From the NCBI RefSeq assembly GCF_000377705.1, contig NZ_KB898623.1:822924-886923 (forward strand): a stretch of 64,000 nucleotides of DNA. Direction: 5' to 3'. The notes beneath the pieces were generated by a model, which made no database searches, was not told the origin of the DNA, and saw nothing but the letters and a program-made list of their open reading frames with translations. This document shows, in pieces, positions 44,293-53,373 of this stretch. The stretch comes from Salsuginibacillus kocurii DSM 18087. GTDB taxonomy: Bacteria; Bacillota; Bacilli; Bacillales; Marinococcaceae. Position 1 is the stretch's first letter. Each line of letters starts with the position of its first letter. Position numbers and translations under genes: made by a program.

Positions 44293-45051
44293 CTACGTAG
44301 AAGAAATAAAACAACCATCCGGTCCGCAAATCAAACCTTTATTACGCTGTTCTTCTTCCCACTTTTTATCTTTTTCAAGCTGTTCCTTCTGCCAATCAAA
44401 ATCAATGGTCGGGGAAAACTTTTCTGGATAACGCAAATACCAACGCTGCTTACGGATGGTAAAATTATCTGCATCTAATAGAAGAGCGCCATCTAATTCT
44501 TTTAACGCTTGGTCTATCTTGTCATGTGACGCATATTCCATGCCGAGCTTGTATTTGGTTTGTGCTAATTGAAGCTGAAGATCAGAGGCTGCCTGCCCTG
44601 TTCGCTCCTCGCCAAAGGTCACTGTTTCTACTTCTTTGTTTAACAGTTTCTCTACAGCTTGCACATGAACGTCTTCGTCCACTTGAAATCCTTCTTTAAA
44701 CATGCGAACCTTGCCTTCTTCATCAAGAAAAATACCGTTTGGAATAATTTTAAACTGAAATAGATTAATCAACTGATTATCTGTGTCCACTACCGTAGGA
44801 AACGATGTATCATTTACAAATGGTTTTACAACCTCGCTTCCTTGTCCATCAACGGCCACTGATAGAATTTCAAAGTTTTTATCCCGATGCCGTTCATAAA
44901 CTTCCTGCCAACCTGGCAGCTGTTCCCGGCACTTTCACCAAGATGCCCACATAAAAATTAACGTATTCTTTCCGCGAAAATCTTGAAGCGCAACCTCCCC
45001 GCCATCCATCGTTTTTAAACGAACGTTTGATGAAATAGGCTCAAGTAGCAT
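44293..45051 (-). CDS. TlpA/ResA-like thioredoxin-fold protein with in-frame TGA at the active site (candidate selenoprotein)
   Basis: The full reading frame runs from an ATG at 45051, 7 bases after AAGGAGG, to the stop at 44293, interrupted by one TGA at codon 39 (44935-44937). Upstream of it reads QDFRGKNTLIFMWASW, then TGA, then KCREQLPGWQEVYE, where relatives have Trp-Cys-x-x-Cys. The downstream 213 residues are an intact redoxin domain, followed by a helical tail and a C-terminal CGPDGC pair. Fifteen bases after the TGA a hairpin CTGCCA-GGT-TGGCAG (44905-44919) has a GGT apical loop, as in bacterial selenocysteine insertion elements. Two readings: selenocysteine insertion, or a 3-base deletion of a WCxxC codon giving a nonsense allele (only a truncated 38-residue product). 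Spacing UxC rather than UxxC is unusual and argues for caution. Confidence 0.6.
44905..44937 (-). promoter_or_regulatory. TGA codon with candidate selenocysteine insertion hairpin
   Basis: TGA at 44935-44937 is followed by 15 bases and then the 6-base-pair stem CTGCCA/TGGCAG with apical GGT. Distance from TGA to apical GG is about 21 bases, within the range reported for bacterial SECIS elements. A short lower pairing AAC/GTT extends it. The same bases also encode Leu-Pro-Gly-Trp-Gln, which may be conserved for its own sake. Confidence 0.4.
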
Positions 45052-45415
45052 TCTTCCGCCTCCTTCGCTTAATGATAGTGTTGATCATTTACATACAGAA
45101 AATTCAGAACACACTATCAGTCTATAAATTAAGCTGTTGGAAAGCAAGCAACATCTTACTTCCCTTTGCCGATCTAGGCTTCTTGTACCACCCGAAGTCT
45201 GCCTTTAATTCGTTTGAAGGCTTATAAGTATAAGTACATTTTGGGTACCATTCTCTGGTTTATTCAGAACTTGAACTTGTAAAAACTACCAGTAACATTC
45301 CAGAAAAACTATATTATAATCGAACAATGTTAAATTTTGTTGTGCAACTATGTAAAAGTTGGTACTATAAATTTGGCATATTATTACACAGTGATTAAAA
45401 AAAGGAGGTTGTTTT
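45052..45415. other. Divergent promoter region of the thioredoxin-like and DUF4352 genes
   Basis: 364 bases. A 9-base inverted repeat (TGATAGTGT at 45073-45081, ACACTATCA at 45111-45119) lies in the leader of the minus-strand gene. A weak sigma-A-like promoter (TTGTGC, 17 bases, TACTAT) precedes the plus-strand gene near 45340-45367. Nothing else is recognisable. Confidence 0.45.
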
Positions 45416-46024
45416 GTGGGTAAATTTTTCAAAGGATGCCTCACTATCATCGGCATATTTTTTGTCTTATTAGTAATTATTGCAATTATTGGCGGCGGTG
45501 ACGATGAGGAAGAGACAGCCACAGAACCAGAAGATGAACCAGTAGAAGAACAAGATGAGAACGGAGAAGAAGTAGATGAAGAAGGTACTGAGGAAGACGC
45601 CCCGGAAGAAGAAACTGAAGAGGAATTAGAAGAAGAATTGTTTAGTGTTGGCGACACAGTCGAACATAATGATTATGCATTAACAGTCAACGAGGTTGAA
45701 ACGAGTTCTGGCACTGAATTTGAATCTCCAGGCGAAGGTAATGAATATGTAATTGTTCATGTGACTATTGATAACGATGGAGAAGATCAAATTTCTTATA
45801 ATCCATACCATTTTAGTATACAAGACAGCAATGGCAACATTACAGATCAAGCATTCACGACAGTTGACAGCGATACTAGCTTGTCTTCTGGTGATTTAGC
45901 TCCAGGTGGCACTGTTTCAGGGACGATCGCATTTGAAGCCCCAGCTGACGACCCAGAACTAGAACTCATCTTTGAGCCTTCTTTCTGGAGTGCAGATGAA
46001 GTACGAGTGAACTTAAACCAATAG
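45416..46024 (+). CDS. DUF4352 surface protein with acidic linker
   Basis: 202 residues from a GTG that follows AAAGGAGG by 8 bases. N-terminal hydrophobic anchor (about 6-26), a Glu/Asp-rich linker (about 30-75), then a DUF4352 immunoglobulin-like domain (about 76-200) with GDTVEHNDYALTVNEVE, EYVIVHVTIDNDGED and GGTVSGTIAFEAP. Family members are surface lipoproteins or membrane proteins without a defined function. Single gene followed by a strong terminator. Confidence 0.82.
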   Translation: MGKFFKGCLTIIGIFFVLLVIIAIIGGGDDEEETATEPEDEPVEEQDENGEEVDEEGTEEDAPEEETEEELEEELFSVGDTVEHNDYALTVNEVETSSGTEFESPGEGNEYVIVHVTIDNDGEDQISYNPYHFSIQDSNGNITDQAFTTVDSDTSLSSGDLAPGGTVSGTIAFEAPADDPELELIFEPSFWSADEVRVNLNQ

Positions 46025-46052
46025 AAGCTTAAATTATACATTTCATGAAAAC

Positions 46053-46087
46053 AGCCCCTGCAAACTTCTTGTTTGCAAGGGCTTTTC
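46053..46087 (+). terminator. Terminator of the DUF4352 gene
   Basis: AGCCC-C-TGCAAAC (46053-46065) with GTTTGCA-A-GGGCT (46071-46083), one mismatch, then TTTTC. 29 bases past the stop. Confidence 0.85.
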
Positions 46088-46263
46088 ATTTATTTGGCTC
46101 TCTTAAACAACTGTGCTACTCTTTCTTCTATGACTTCCCTTTCCTCAGGCTTACAGAGCCTCTGGGGTAATGCACTCCAACTCGCTTCATCCGCTGAAGT
46201 CACTTCTTTGGGGATGTTCCAGGTATTTACACAAATTCCACAAAGTTAGCGGAAATAATCCTA

Positions 46264-47475
46264 CTAAAGTGGTGATGCTTCCTGCCCCGCTTTCCTCTCT
46301 AGCAGAGCCCATTCACTTACCCATTTCAATAGTTCCAGGTCCTTGTTTGCCCCGGCGATGAAAGATAACCCAACTGGTGCTCCTTCCATTTTTCCCAACG
46401 GGATAGTTACTTGCGGCAAACCGGAAAGACCAGCAATACATGTTACCTGCATCGTTAAGGCCCGCCGTTCTTCATCTTTTTCTCCTTGAATGTCACGATA
46501 AGGAGCAGGCCCCACAGTTGTAGGGATAACAAGCAGGCCATCCTCAGCTAAGAGCGCACGTACATATTGAGAAATAGAAGCCATCTTTTCATAAGCTTCT
46601 TCACTTATATTTTTTTCAAAGGTTTGTTTAGCCATGTTAAAACGTGCTGCAATAGCCTCACCAAATACGGGCTGGTCCCGCTCAATCCATTCCCCATGCT
46701 GCTTCCAAATCTCTGTACTTTGAATCGTGCGGAAGGTGTTGAACCATTCTTCGAGTCCATTATTTGATAAAACAGCCTCAGTTGTTTGTTCAAACTGTTC
46801 ACTTAGTTGATCAATCACGGCAAACGCTTGCTCTTTGTACGCTGAACTTACCATCTCCCATGCTTCCTCCACTTTGAGCAAACGCTTAAATGAGGCTGCA
46901 GGACTATTAGACAATTGAGGTAACAAAGTACGCCCGACCTCTTCTAACAATTGCGGGTCTCTAGTCATCCAGCCCACTGTATCAAAGCTTTTGGCCAAAG
47001 GAATAACCCCTTCAATTGGCACCGTACCGTGGGTTGGACGAAAACCGTAAATTCCACAATAAGAAGAAGGCACCCTAACAGAGCCTCCTGTATCCGTTCC
47101 AATCGAAAAATCCACCTCTCCTGAAGCAACGGAAACAGCCGCCCCACTTGAGGAACCACCTGGTATCCGATCCTCCGCTGCCGGATTTATTGGTGTACCG
47201 TAATGAGCATTTTGCCCGTTTAAGCTATACATAATTTCATCCGTATGTGTCATGCCAGTTAAAGTCGCCCCTGCAAGTAACAATTGCTGAATAGAAGGGG
47301 CTGTAGCTTCAGCAACAGTGCCTGTTCTCAACCAGTCCGGATTGCCTGCACTATTTGTATGCCCTTCTACTGCAAATACATCTTTCACGCTAAAGTGAAG
47401 ATCACTTAGTATCCCTTTCTGTTGGGCTGGAACTTGAATGGCTGTTGTAAAAAAAGCGTTATGTTGTTTGGTCAT
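46264..47475 (-). CDS. Amidase (amidase-signature family)
   Basis: About 403-residue amide hydrolase with the Ser-cisSer-Lys triad: Lys in HFSVKDVFAVEG (about 31), cis-Ser in PGGSSSGAAVSVASG and nucleophile Ser in GTDTGGSVRVPSS. Length is on the short side for the family, as in AtzF- or allophanate-type members lacking extra domains. The ATG at 47475 follows GGGGGAG; upstream codons to 47526 have no site. It is the last gene of the ABC cluster on the minus strand, 100 bases after the permease, suggesting that it releases ammonia or an acid from the imported compound. Substrate unknown. Confidence 0.88.
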   Translation of the reverse strand: MTKQHNAFFTTAIQVPAQQKGILSDLHFSVKDVFAVEGHTNSAGNPDWLRTGTVAEATAPSIQQLLLAGATLTGMTHTDEIMYSLNGQNAHYGTPINPAAEDRIPGGSSSGAAVSVASGEVDFSIGTDTGGSVRVPSSYCGIYGFRPTHGTVPIEGVIPLAKSFDTVGWMTRDPQLLEEVGRTLLPQLSNSPAASFKRLLKVEEAWEMVSSAYKEQAFAVIDQLSEQFEQTTEAVLSNNGLEEWFNTFRTIQSTEIWKQHGEWIERDQPVFGEAIAARFNMAKQTFEKNISEEAYEKMASISQYVRALLAEDGLLVIPTTVGPAPYRDIQGEKDEERRALTMQVTCIAGLSGLPQVTIPLGKMEGAPVGLSFIAGANKDLELLKWVSEWALLERKAGQEASPL

Positions 47476-47574
47476 GTTTGCTCCCCCTCTTTTCGTAATC
47501 CCAGAAGCATTAAATTTCTTCTTCAACTTTTAAATTCCATGGGCCAAAGTCATATCCCTTTAATATAAATCATC

Positions 47575-48453
47575 TTATTTCATTTCAGACTCATGCCAGG
47601 AACTAAGCATCCGTTCTGAAAGCTTAGTAACGATTTGATAAACAGTAACGCTAAGAAGTGAAGCCGTTAAGCCACAGGCAAACAAATACGGAGTTTCCAA
47701 TCTGGTCGCCGCTACGGTTATCGCCTGGCCAAGTCCACCTTCCGCTCCCCCAATACCTGCCATATATTCTCCAACGATAGCACCGATAAAGGCAAGCGTA
47801 CAGGAGATTTTCAGCCCGGCGACAATGTAAGGTAAAGCTGCTGGAATCCGCAGTTTGAAAATAGTTTGAAAACGACTCGCATTATATAAGTAGAATAAAT
47901 TTTTCATATTTTGGTCAGTAGAATTTAAACCTATCAATGTATTGGTTAGAATTGGAAAAAAACTTATTAAAAAGACGACGATAATGATAGATTGAATGCC
48001 CGCTCCAAACCAAATGACGATAATTGGAATCACAGCTACAATAGGAATCGTTTGTAAAATAACGATATAAGGATAGACACTTTTTTCTATCCACTTGGAC
48101 AATGATAAAATAATCGCCATCGATATGGCTAAAACGGTGCTGATGGCAAAGCCTGCTAATGCACCTGTTGTAGTAGCTTGCGCAGCCCCAAGCAGATTAA
48201 CCCAATTCCCCTGGGCTGCTACCACTATATCGCTTGGTTTAGGGAAAATAAAAGGTGCAATGTCAGCTAATCTCAATATCAGTTCCCAGGCTCCGAAAAA
48301 CACGACAAATAACGTAACCGACGGCAAAATTTGCAATGCTTTGCGCCGGACAAACTCAGTCATTTTAGAACGTTGATTCACTGCAGGTTTGGATTGTGAT
48401 AAGTTTGGTAACGTTAAGCTTTCTCCTACCCGTTCCTCTTGCTTCCGTTCCAT
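47575..48453 (-). CDS. ABC transporter permease (SsuC/TauC/ThiX family)
   Basis: 292 residues, six membrane segments from about 32 to 285 after a soluble N-terminus. The ABC-coupling EAA-type loop is in NASRFQTIFKLRIPAALPYIVAGLKISCTLAFIGAIVGEYM, shortened here to its key residues. Of the family used for taurine, nitrate, aliphatic sulfonate or hydroxymethylpyrimidine uptake. Between the ATPase and amidase genes; 36 bases after the ATPase stop. Confidence 0.88.
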   Translation of the reverse strand: MERKQEERVGESLTLPNLSQSKPAVNQRSKMTEFVRRKALQILPSVTLFVVFFGAWELILRLADIAPFIFPKPSDIVVAAQGNWVNLLGAAQATTTGALAGFAISTVLAISMAIILSLSKWIEKSVYPYIVILQTIPIVAVIPIIVIWFGAGIQSIIIVVFLISFFPILTNTLIGLNSTDQNMKNLFYLYNASRFQTIFKLRIPAALPYIVAGLKISCTLAFIGAIVGEYMAGIGGAEGGLGQAITVAATRLETPYLFACGLTASLLSVTVYQIVTKLSERMLSSWHESEMK

Positions 48454-48488
48454 AACCTTTCATCACCTTTCTTTTCCTTCAAATAAGA

Positions 48489-49319
48489 TTAATGTTCCAA
48501 AGAGCTGGTAACCGACTGTACATATTGACTAAACGAAGGAGCCACTCGAAAATTCTCGCCACGAGGGAACGGCTCATCAATCTGAATAACATCTGAAATT
48601 CTTCCCGGACTAGGGGTCATCACTACCACTTGAGATGACAAATAGACAGCTTCAAATACGTTATGGGTAATAAACAGGACAGTCATGCGCTGGTCTTGTG
48701 ACCAAATACGCAACAACTCATCCTGCAGTGACTGACGGGTAAATTCATCCAAAGCCCCAAAAGGCTCATCCATTAATAACAGCTTAGGCCGTGAGATTAA
48801 TGCTCTTGCGATCGAGACCCTCATTTTCATGCCACCAGAAAGCTGAGACGGCAATGATTTTGTATAATCCTTCAATCCGACCAGTTCTAACACCCGCTCG
48901 CCTTCTTCGTGACGCTGTTTTTTTGGCACCTTGCGAAGTTTGAGCGGCAGCGACACATTTTCTAGCAAATTGTTCCAAGGTAATAACGTAGGCTCTTGAA
49001 ACACAAAGGCAATCTCATTTTCTTTTCTTGCTTCTTTTGACTCTGTCCCCAACACTGAAAGTTCTCCGCCTGTGTGCTCTGTTAAGCCAGTGATCATATT
49101 AAAAATTGTGGATTTCCCGCACCCCGAAGGACCAACAAAACAGAAAAACTCATTCTCTGCTATGTCTAAATTTGCTCTTTCTACAGCCACGGTGCCATTG
49201 GGATACACTTTATCAATGTTTTTTAGTTCCACCAGGTTTTGTGGGTGATGGCGATCTATGCCCGTAGCTGCCGCTGCCTCTGCTTGTGAAGAAATGCGTG
49301 TCATAATTTGCCTTTCCAT
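48489..49319 (-). CDS. ABC transporter ATP-binding protein (SsuB/TauB family)
   Basis: 276 residues from an ATG at 49319 that follows AAAGGGGTGG; the frame opens upstream to 49355 with no site. Walker A GPSGCGKST (about 63-71), Q-loop FQEPTLLPW, signature LSGGMKMRVSIARAL, Walker B LLLMDEPFGALDE and H-loop FITHN. The PTLLPW and PFGALDE variants are typical of the nitrate/sulfonate/taurine class. It abuts the binding-protein gene by 45 bases. Confidence 0.9.
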   Translation of the reverse strand: MERQIMTRISSQAEAAAATGIDRHHPQNLVELKNIDKVYPNGTVAVERANLDIAENEFFCFVGPSGCGKSTIFNMITGLTEHTGGELSVLGTESKEARKENEIAFVFQEPTLLPWNNLLENVSLPLKLRKVPKKQRHEEGERVLELVGLKDYTKSLPSQLSGGMKMRVSIARALISRPKLLLMDEPFGALDEFTRQSLQDELLRIWSQDQRMTVLFITHNVFEAVYLSSQVVVMTPSPGRISDVIQIDEPFPRGENFRVAPSFSQYVQSVTSSLEH

Positions 49320-49363
49320 GTGTGCCACCCCTTTATCAAAACTTGCTTCTCTCACCTATTTTA

Positions 49364-50395
49364 TTAGCTGCCAGACAAATAATCTGTAGTGAAGATTTCT
49401 TCTGCCTCAATTCCTTCGCCTATCACATCAATTTTTTCTAACTGTTCAATTAATTCACTCCACCGTTCTACGTCCATGTGACCGACTCCATGTTCAGCAG
49501 CATCACCCTCGTAAACAAACTCTTCTTGTGTTTCAGTTTCAAATTCCAGTTCATCCAGGGCAATATTTTCATCCGCTTCATGAATAACTTCATTCACTTC
49601 CTCAGGTTCTTCGGCGTAATAATCCCATCCATCTTCAAAAGCTTCCATAAAACCTGCTACAGCTTCTTCATTCTCATCTAAATACTCTCTCTCGACAAAT
49701 AGTACGACATTATATGGATCGAAGCCTGACTCCGAAACGAGCAATGTCTCGGTATCAATACCTTCTCTTTCCATAAAGTAAGGTTCTGACGTTACAAATG
49801 ACTGACTCACTGATTCGGTGTCATTTGCAAATGTTGCGTGTTCACCCGAATATGATTGTTCGTCCACACCGCTTAAATCATAATGTTCATTTAAGTAATC
49901 CCAGTATGGTATCCCTGACTCGACGTAGGCCGTTCTTCCATTCATATCTTCAAAGTCTTCAATATCTTCACCTTCATGAAACATCATTGCCTGTGGGCTG
50001 TTCTGTAGTGAAGCGCTTAAAGCCACTAAATCAGCGCCTTGATCAATTGCGATGAGAATTTGGTCCGCATGAGCGAGCCCGAACTCGGTAGAGCCTGAAC
50101 TCACCATTTGAACCGAGGAGACTTCCGGTCCGCCTGGTTCAATGTTGACACCTAGGCCGTTCTCTTCAAAATAACCTTGGGACTGAGCTGCAAAAAAGCC
50201 ACCCTGCTGACTTTTCGGGAACCAGTTCAATACGAGGTCAACTTCTTCTATTTCTTCCCCTCCGTCTTCTGTATCGCTACCTTCCTCTTCTGCACCTGTC
50301 GCATCATCTGCTCCTTCTTCTCCGCAAGCAGCTACAAACAATAGAGAAAGTGCCATGCTTCCTGGAATTAAACGTTTGTATAACAATTGACTCAT
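49364..50395 (-). CDS. ABC transporter substrate-binding lipoprotein (NMT1/THI5-like)
   Basis: 343 residues. Signal peptide with lipobox LFVAAC (Cys at about 24), acidic linker, then the periplasmic-binding fold of the NMT1/SsuA class: VLNWFPKSQQGGFFAAQSQGYF, EFGLAHADQILIAIDQGADLVAL and VSQSFVTSEPYFMEREG. Members bind sulfonates, nitrate, pyrimidine precursor of thiamine, or aromatic amides. I see no thiamine riboswitch upstream, so a thiamine role is not supported. First gene of the four-gene cluster. Confidence 0.88.
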   Translation of the reverse strand: MSQLLYKRLIPGSMALSLLFVAACGEEGADDATGAEEEGSDTEDGGEEIEEVDLVLNWFPKSQQGGFFAAQSQGYFEENGLGVNIEPGGPEVSSVQMVSSGSTEFGLAHADQILIAIDQGADLVALSASLQNSPQAMMFHEGEDIEDFEDMNGRTAYVESGIPYWDYLNEHYDLSGVDEQSYSGEHATFANDTESVSQSFVTSEPYFMEREGIDTETLLVSESGFDPYNVVLFVEREYLDENEEAVAGFMEAFEDGWDYYAEEPEEVNEVIHEADENIALDELEFETETQEEFVYEGDAAEHGVGHMDVERWSELIEQLEKIDVIGEGIEAEEIFTTDYLSGS

Positions 50396-50962
50396 TAAAG
50401 ATCCCTTCCTTCATCTTATGGATATATATTCTTTCACTTATGAAGTTCTTAAGGTGTGGTTGCCTACATTGTAAGAAACATGATGTTAGGTTTCGTTTAT
50501 TAGTGTGAATATTTTGATAATTGAATCTGTACCATTTATTTCTTCCCCCTTTACCACCGGGTTTCAAAATGCGTGTTTACTAATTAGTCTTATCATACGG
50601 TGAAGCTCAACTACCGTCATTGTTTAATATCACTAAAAAATGTAAAAGAAATTGTATAAAACAAGCAAAACCCCCAGTTTCTATCTTTTATTATTTTTAG
50701 GTTTAACTTGTTTCTAGCATTAAGTCACTGTAGAAAGCAGGTCTATATGCACGCACATACTCTCCCATAGATAAACTCCTTCCTCTAAAGCCGTTAAGCC
50801 TTGTTATATTATTTGCTAGAAAAATAAGAAGAATTCCACTCCCCCCTTTACCCTTCTATTCCTCAGTTTTGTATGTATTTGAAAGCTAATGATATGAGGA
50901 GTAAGTGCTCACCACCTCCTATCCATCTATCTCTTCACACAGAAATTGATGTCTCACTACCA

Positions 50963-51039
50963 AACCTTGAAGGCTACGGATCGGCCTTGTGGTTCCAGAA
51001 TATATGGATATTGATTCCGTCGAAGACTTAAAGGAATAA
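50963..51039 (+). pseudogene. Remnant of an OpuAC/ProX glycine-betaine-binding protein gene
   Basis: Plus-strand text NLEG, then after a small frame change IGLVVPEYMDIDSVEDLKE and TAA. IGLVVP.YMDIDSIEDL is a well-known stretch of OpuAC-type betaine or choline binding proteins. The flanking domain is gone and there are frame changes near 50972-50983. No ribosome binding site. Function: none; record of a lost osmoprotectant transporter. Confidence 0.6.
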
Positions 51040-51088
51040 TCCAGTACTATTGGCAAGCTCAGCTTTTATAAAAAATAGGGTTGTTCTA

Positions 51089-51143
51089 CAAGCTCATCTA
51101 AAAACCCCGGTATGTTCTCAACCGGGGTTTTTAGACGAGCTTG
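51089..51143. terminator. Strong hairpin, likely terminator
   Basis: A 22-base-pair stem with one mismatch: 51089-51110 with 51122-51143, GC-rich tip CCCCGG/CCGGGG and A/T runs within the lower stem. It is 125 bases past the AraC gene stop (minus) and follows the betaine remnant on the plus strand. Confidence 0.8.
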
Positions 51144-51267
51144 AAGGAAGATTCGCGACCCTCCTGCAGAAGAAGAACGGAGGAAATCATTGATAAAGAG
51201 TTAAACAACTAACCCATCACATGGGACACCATCTTGCTTTGACTTCCAATCCTTTTCTTCAAACCTA

Positions 51268-52179
51268 TTAATTTCTCTTAACATCTTTAAAATATACGCG
51301 CTGCTGCTTTCGGTAGGAGGTAGGTTTTAATCCGGCTATTGTTTTAAAAGACCGGCTGAAATGAGCAGTGGAGGAAAAGTTTAATTGACTGGCAATTTCG
51401 TCTATCGATGTATCGGTTTCAGTAAGCAGCCGGCTTGCTTCACGGATGCGCAGGCGCATTAAATACTCTGAAGGGGATATGCCGTATGTTTGTTTAAAGC
51501 AGTGACTGAGATAGGAACGATGAAAGTTTAGTTCAGCGGCGATGTCCTGCACCTTCGTTTTTTTATAAAGGCGGTTTTCAAGCAGTACAGCAACTTGCCT
51601 CGCCACTTCTCCTTGCGTCGCGGAATCATTGCTCTCGTGCAGCGCTTCGTTCGTAAGGAAATAGTGGGCGAGGCTGCTAATAAACTCGATCAGACGAGCG
51701 TGCAAACGAAGCACAGTTACCGCGGAGTCCATTTCTGAAAAATAGTCTTCCTGCTGAAGGCCAGGCGTCTTTTTCTGAGATTTTATATTAAATGCCTTGA
51801 TAAAATCTTCCGCCCACTCCAAAGCTGTTTGACCATGATCAAACGTTTGCTCGGCAGGAATCATCGTTTGCTGAACCGATTGCAATAATGTGTAGATATC
51901 ACGCATTTCGATCTCGAAGTGAAACACTAAGTATTGTGTGGGGGCCTGAGCATATGTATGATGGTTGCTCCCAGCTGGAAGCAGGAGAGCATCTCCTTGT
52001 CGGAGGGTATAAATTTCATTATCAACCCGTTGTTCAAGACTCCCATACATGCAACAGATAAATTCAAAATAAGCATGACGGTGTTTTGTGTTTTCCCACC
52101 CTTTTTCAACCTGATCGAGACGGATATCCATCATGCGGATTGAGCTGTAAATTGAAGATAGATCAAATGAATTGTACAC
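51268..52179 (-). CDS. AraC-family transcriptional regulator
   Basis: 303 residues from a GTG at 52179, 7 bases after AAAGGGGG; the longer frame to 52260 has no site. N-terminal cupin-like domain (about 25-120: YTLRQGDALLLPAGSNHHTYA) and C-terminal double helix-turn-helix (about 200-300: VQDIAAELNFHRSYLSHCFK and IDEIASQLNFSSTAHFSRSFK). This is the sugar-type AraC arrangement. It is divergent from the dehydrogenase at 52372 with 192 bases between, which contain the cre-like site 52309, so it probably activates that gene. The effector is likely a sugar or polyol. Confidence 0.88.
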   Translation of the reverse strand: MYNSFDLSSIYSSIRMMDIRLDQVEKGWENTKHRHAYFEFICCMYGSLEQRVDNEIYTLRQGDALLLPAGSNHHTYAQAPTQYLVFHFEIEMRDIYTLLQSVQQTMIPAEQTFDHGQTALEWAEDFIKAFNIKSQKKTPGLQQEDYFSEMDSAVTVLRLHARLIEFISSLAHYFLTNEALHESNDSATQGEVARQVAVLLENRLYKKTKVQDIAAELNFHRSYLSHCFKQTYGISPSEYLMRLRIREASRLLTETDTSIDEIASQLNFSSTAHFSRSFKTIAGLKPTSYRKQQRVYFKDVKRN

Positions 52180-52308
52180 TTCGTCTCCCCCTTTCTCTAT
52201 CCTCCAACTTAAAAAACAACAATTATATAAAACTTGCTTACAAGATGCTATATTTACCAAGCAATAACCATGATACAGTAAAGATAGTCGAACGTTTTTA
52301 ATTTATTT

Positions 52309-52322
52309 TGAAACCGTTTACA
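52309..52322. promoter_or_regulatory. CcpA-type catabolite site (cre)
   Basis: TGAAACCGTTTACA matches the Bacillus cre consensus TGWAANCGNTNWCA at every position. It lies 50 bases upstream of the dehydrogenase start, placing it over the likely promoter. Confidence 0.6.
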
Positions 52323-52371
52323 CATTCGCAAAAATTAGCTCCGATAGCGATGAAAAGAAAGGATGAGATCG

Positions 52372-53373
52372 ATGGCACAAACAGTAAAATGGGGGATTTT
52401 AAGTACCGCCGAAATTGCAACCAAATGGGTAATCCCAGCCCTTAAACAAGCAAACCATACGGATATTGCAGCAATTGCGAGTGAGAGCGGAAAAGAAGTG
52501 GAAGTTGCCAAAGCCTTTGCTATTCCAAAAACCTACTCCACTTATGAAGGTTTGCTTGAAGACCCTGAAATTGATGTAGTGTATATTCCGCTCCCGAATG
52601 CTCTTCATGCTAAATGGGTAAAAGAAGCAGCTAAACGAGGCAAACATGTGCTTTGTGAAAAACCTGCCGCCTTAACCGCAAGCGAAGCTTATGAAATGAC
52701 TAGCTTCTGTGATGACCAGAACGTTTTATTTATGGAAGCTTTCATGCACCAATTTCACCCTCAGCATGCGCGGGTAAGAGAAATCATAGCGGCGGGAGAG
52801 ATTGGCGAAGTAAAGCATATGAATTCAAGTCTTTCCTTTGTGCTTCAACAGCTTGAAGGGAATATCCGCATGAACCGAGAACTTGGAGGCGGCAGCCTTT
52901 ACGACCTTGGCTGTTATTGCATTCACGCTATTCGCATGATTACAAGATCCAATCCAGCACGTGTGTATACAATTGAAGCAAAGCATCCCCACTATGACGT
53001 TGATATGGCGGCTGTAAGCGTTCTGGAAATGGAAAACGGTATTCATGCCACCTTTGATTGCAGTATGAATAGAGCGGGACGCCATTCTTATGAAATTGTC
53101 GGCACCCATGGAAAAATTGAAGTACCAAAGGCTTATGTACCACAATCAGACGGCGAAGGTCTTATTCACCTTCAGCGCGAAGACGGCCATGAGAGAAGAG
53201 AGAGAATTGTAGGCTTTAATTATAAGCTTGGTGTTGAGCATTTTTCCGCTGCTGTCATAAATAAAGAAGCACCTATCTATTCAAAAGAAAGCACTGTTGA
53301 GAATATGCGAGTATTAGAAGCTTGTCACCGTTCGATTGAAATAAAAGAAGCCGTAGACCTTCACCCGTCATAA
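52372..53373 (+). CDS. Gfo/Idh/MocA-family dehydrogenase
   Basis: 333-residue NAD(P)-dependent sugar or polyol oxidoreductase. Rossmann start GILSTAEIATKWVIPAL, coenzyme-binding VYIPLPNALHAKWVKEAAKRGKHVLCEKPAA with the EKP catalytic lysine, and C-terminal GGGSLYDLGCYCIHAIR. The ATG at 52372 follows AAGGATGAG; an in-frame ATG at 52363 is upstream of that site. Divergent from the AraC gene and preceded by a cre-like site. One of three members of the family in 6 kb. Substrate is unknown; scyllo-inositol, glucose and 1,5-anhydrofructose are known ones for the family. Confidence 0.87.
   Translation: MAQTVKWGILSTAEIATKWVIPALKQANHTDIAAIASESGKEVEVAKAFAIPKTYSTYEGLLEDPEIDVVYIPLPNALHAKWVKEAAKRGKHVLCEKPAALTASEAYEMTSFCDDQNVLFMEAFMHQFHPQHARVREIIAAGEIGEVKHMNSSLSFVLQQLEGNIRMNRELGGGSLYDLGCYCIHAIRMITRSNPARVYTIEAKHPHYDVDMAAVSVLEMENGIHATFDCSMNRAGRHSYEIVGTHGKIEVPKAYVPQSDGEGLIHLQREDGHERRERIVGFNYKLGVEHFSAAVINKEAPIYSKESTVENMRVLEACHRSIEIKEAVDLHPS

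Larger units (their letters stand above)
50396..51267. other. Long AT-rich gap with gene remnant and hairpin
   Basis: 872 bases without an intact gene. It holds the promoter side of the binding-protein gene, a decayed glycine-betaine-binding-protein fragment at 50963-51039, and a strong hairpin at 51089-51143. The rest shows no coding character that I can defend. Such a gap in a dense chromosome suggests past deletion of a compatible-solute transporter. Confidence 0.6.

Noticed and set aside
45286..45657. Minus-strand Ser-rich frame of 123 codons near the DUF4352 gene
   Set aside because: Antisense reading of the acidic linker of that gene; no ribosome binding site.
50396..50700. Possible thiamine (TPP) riboswitch upstream of the NMT1-like binding protein
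   Set aside because: I looked for the CTGAGA and ACCTGAT-type core on the minus strand and found neither, so a thiamine role is not supported.
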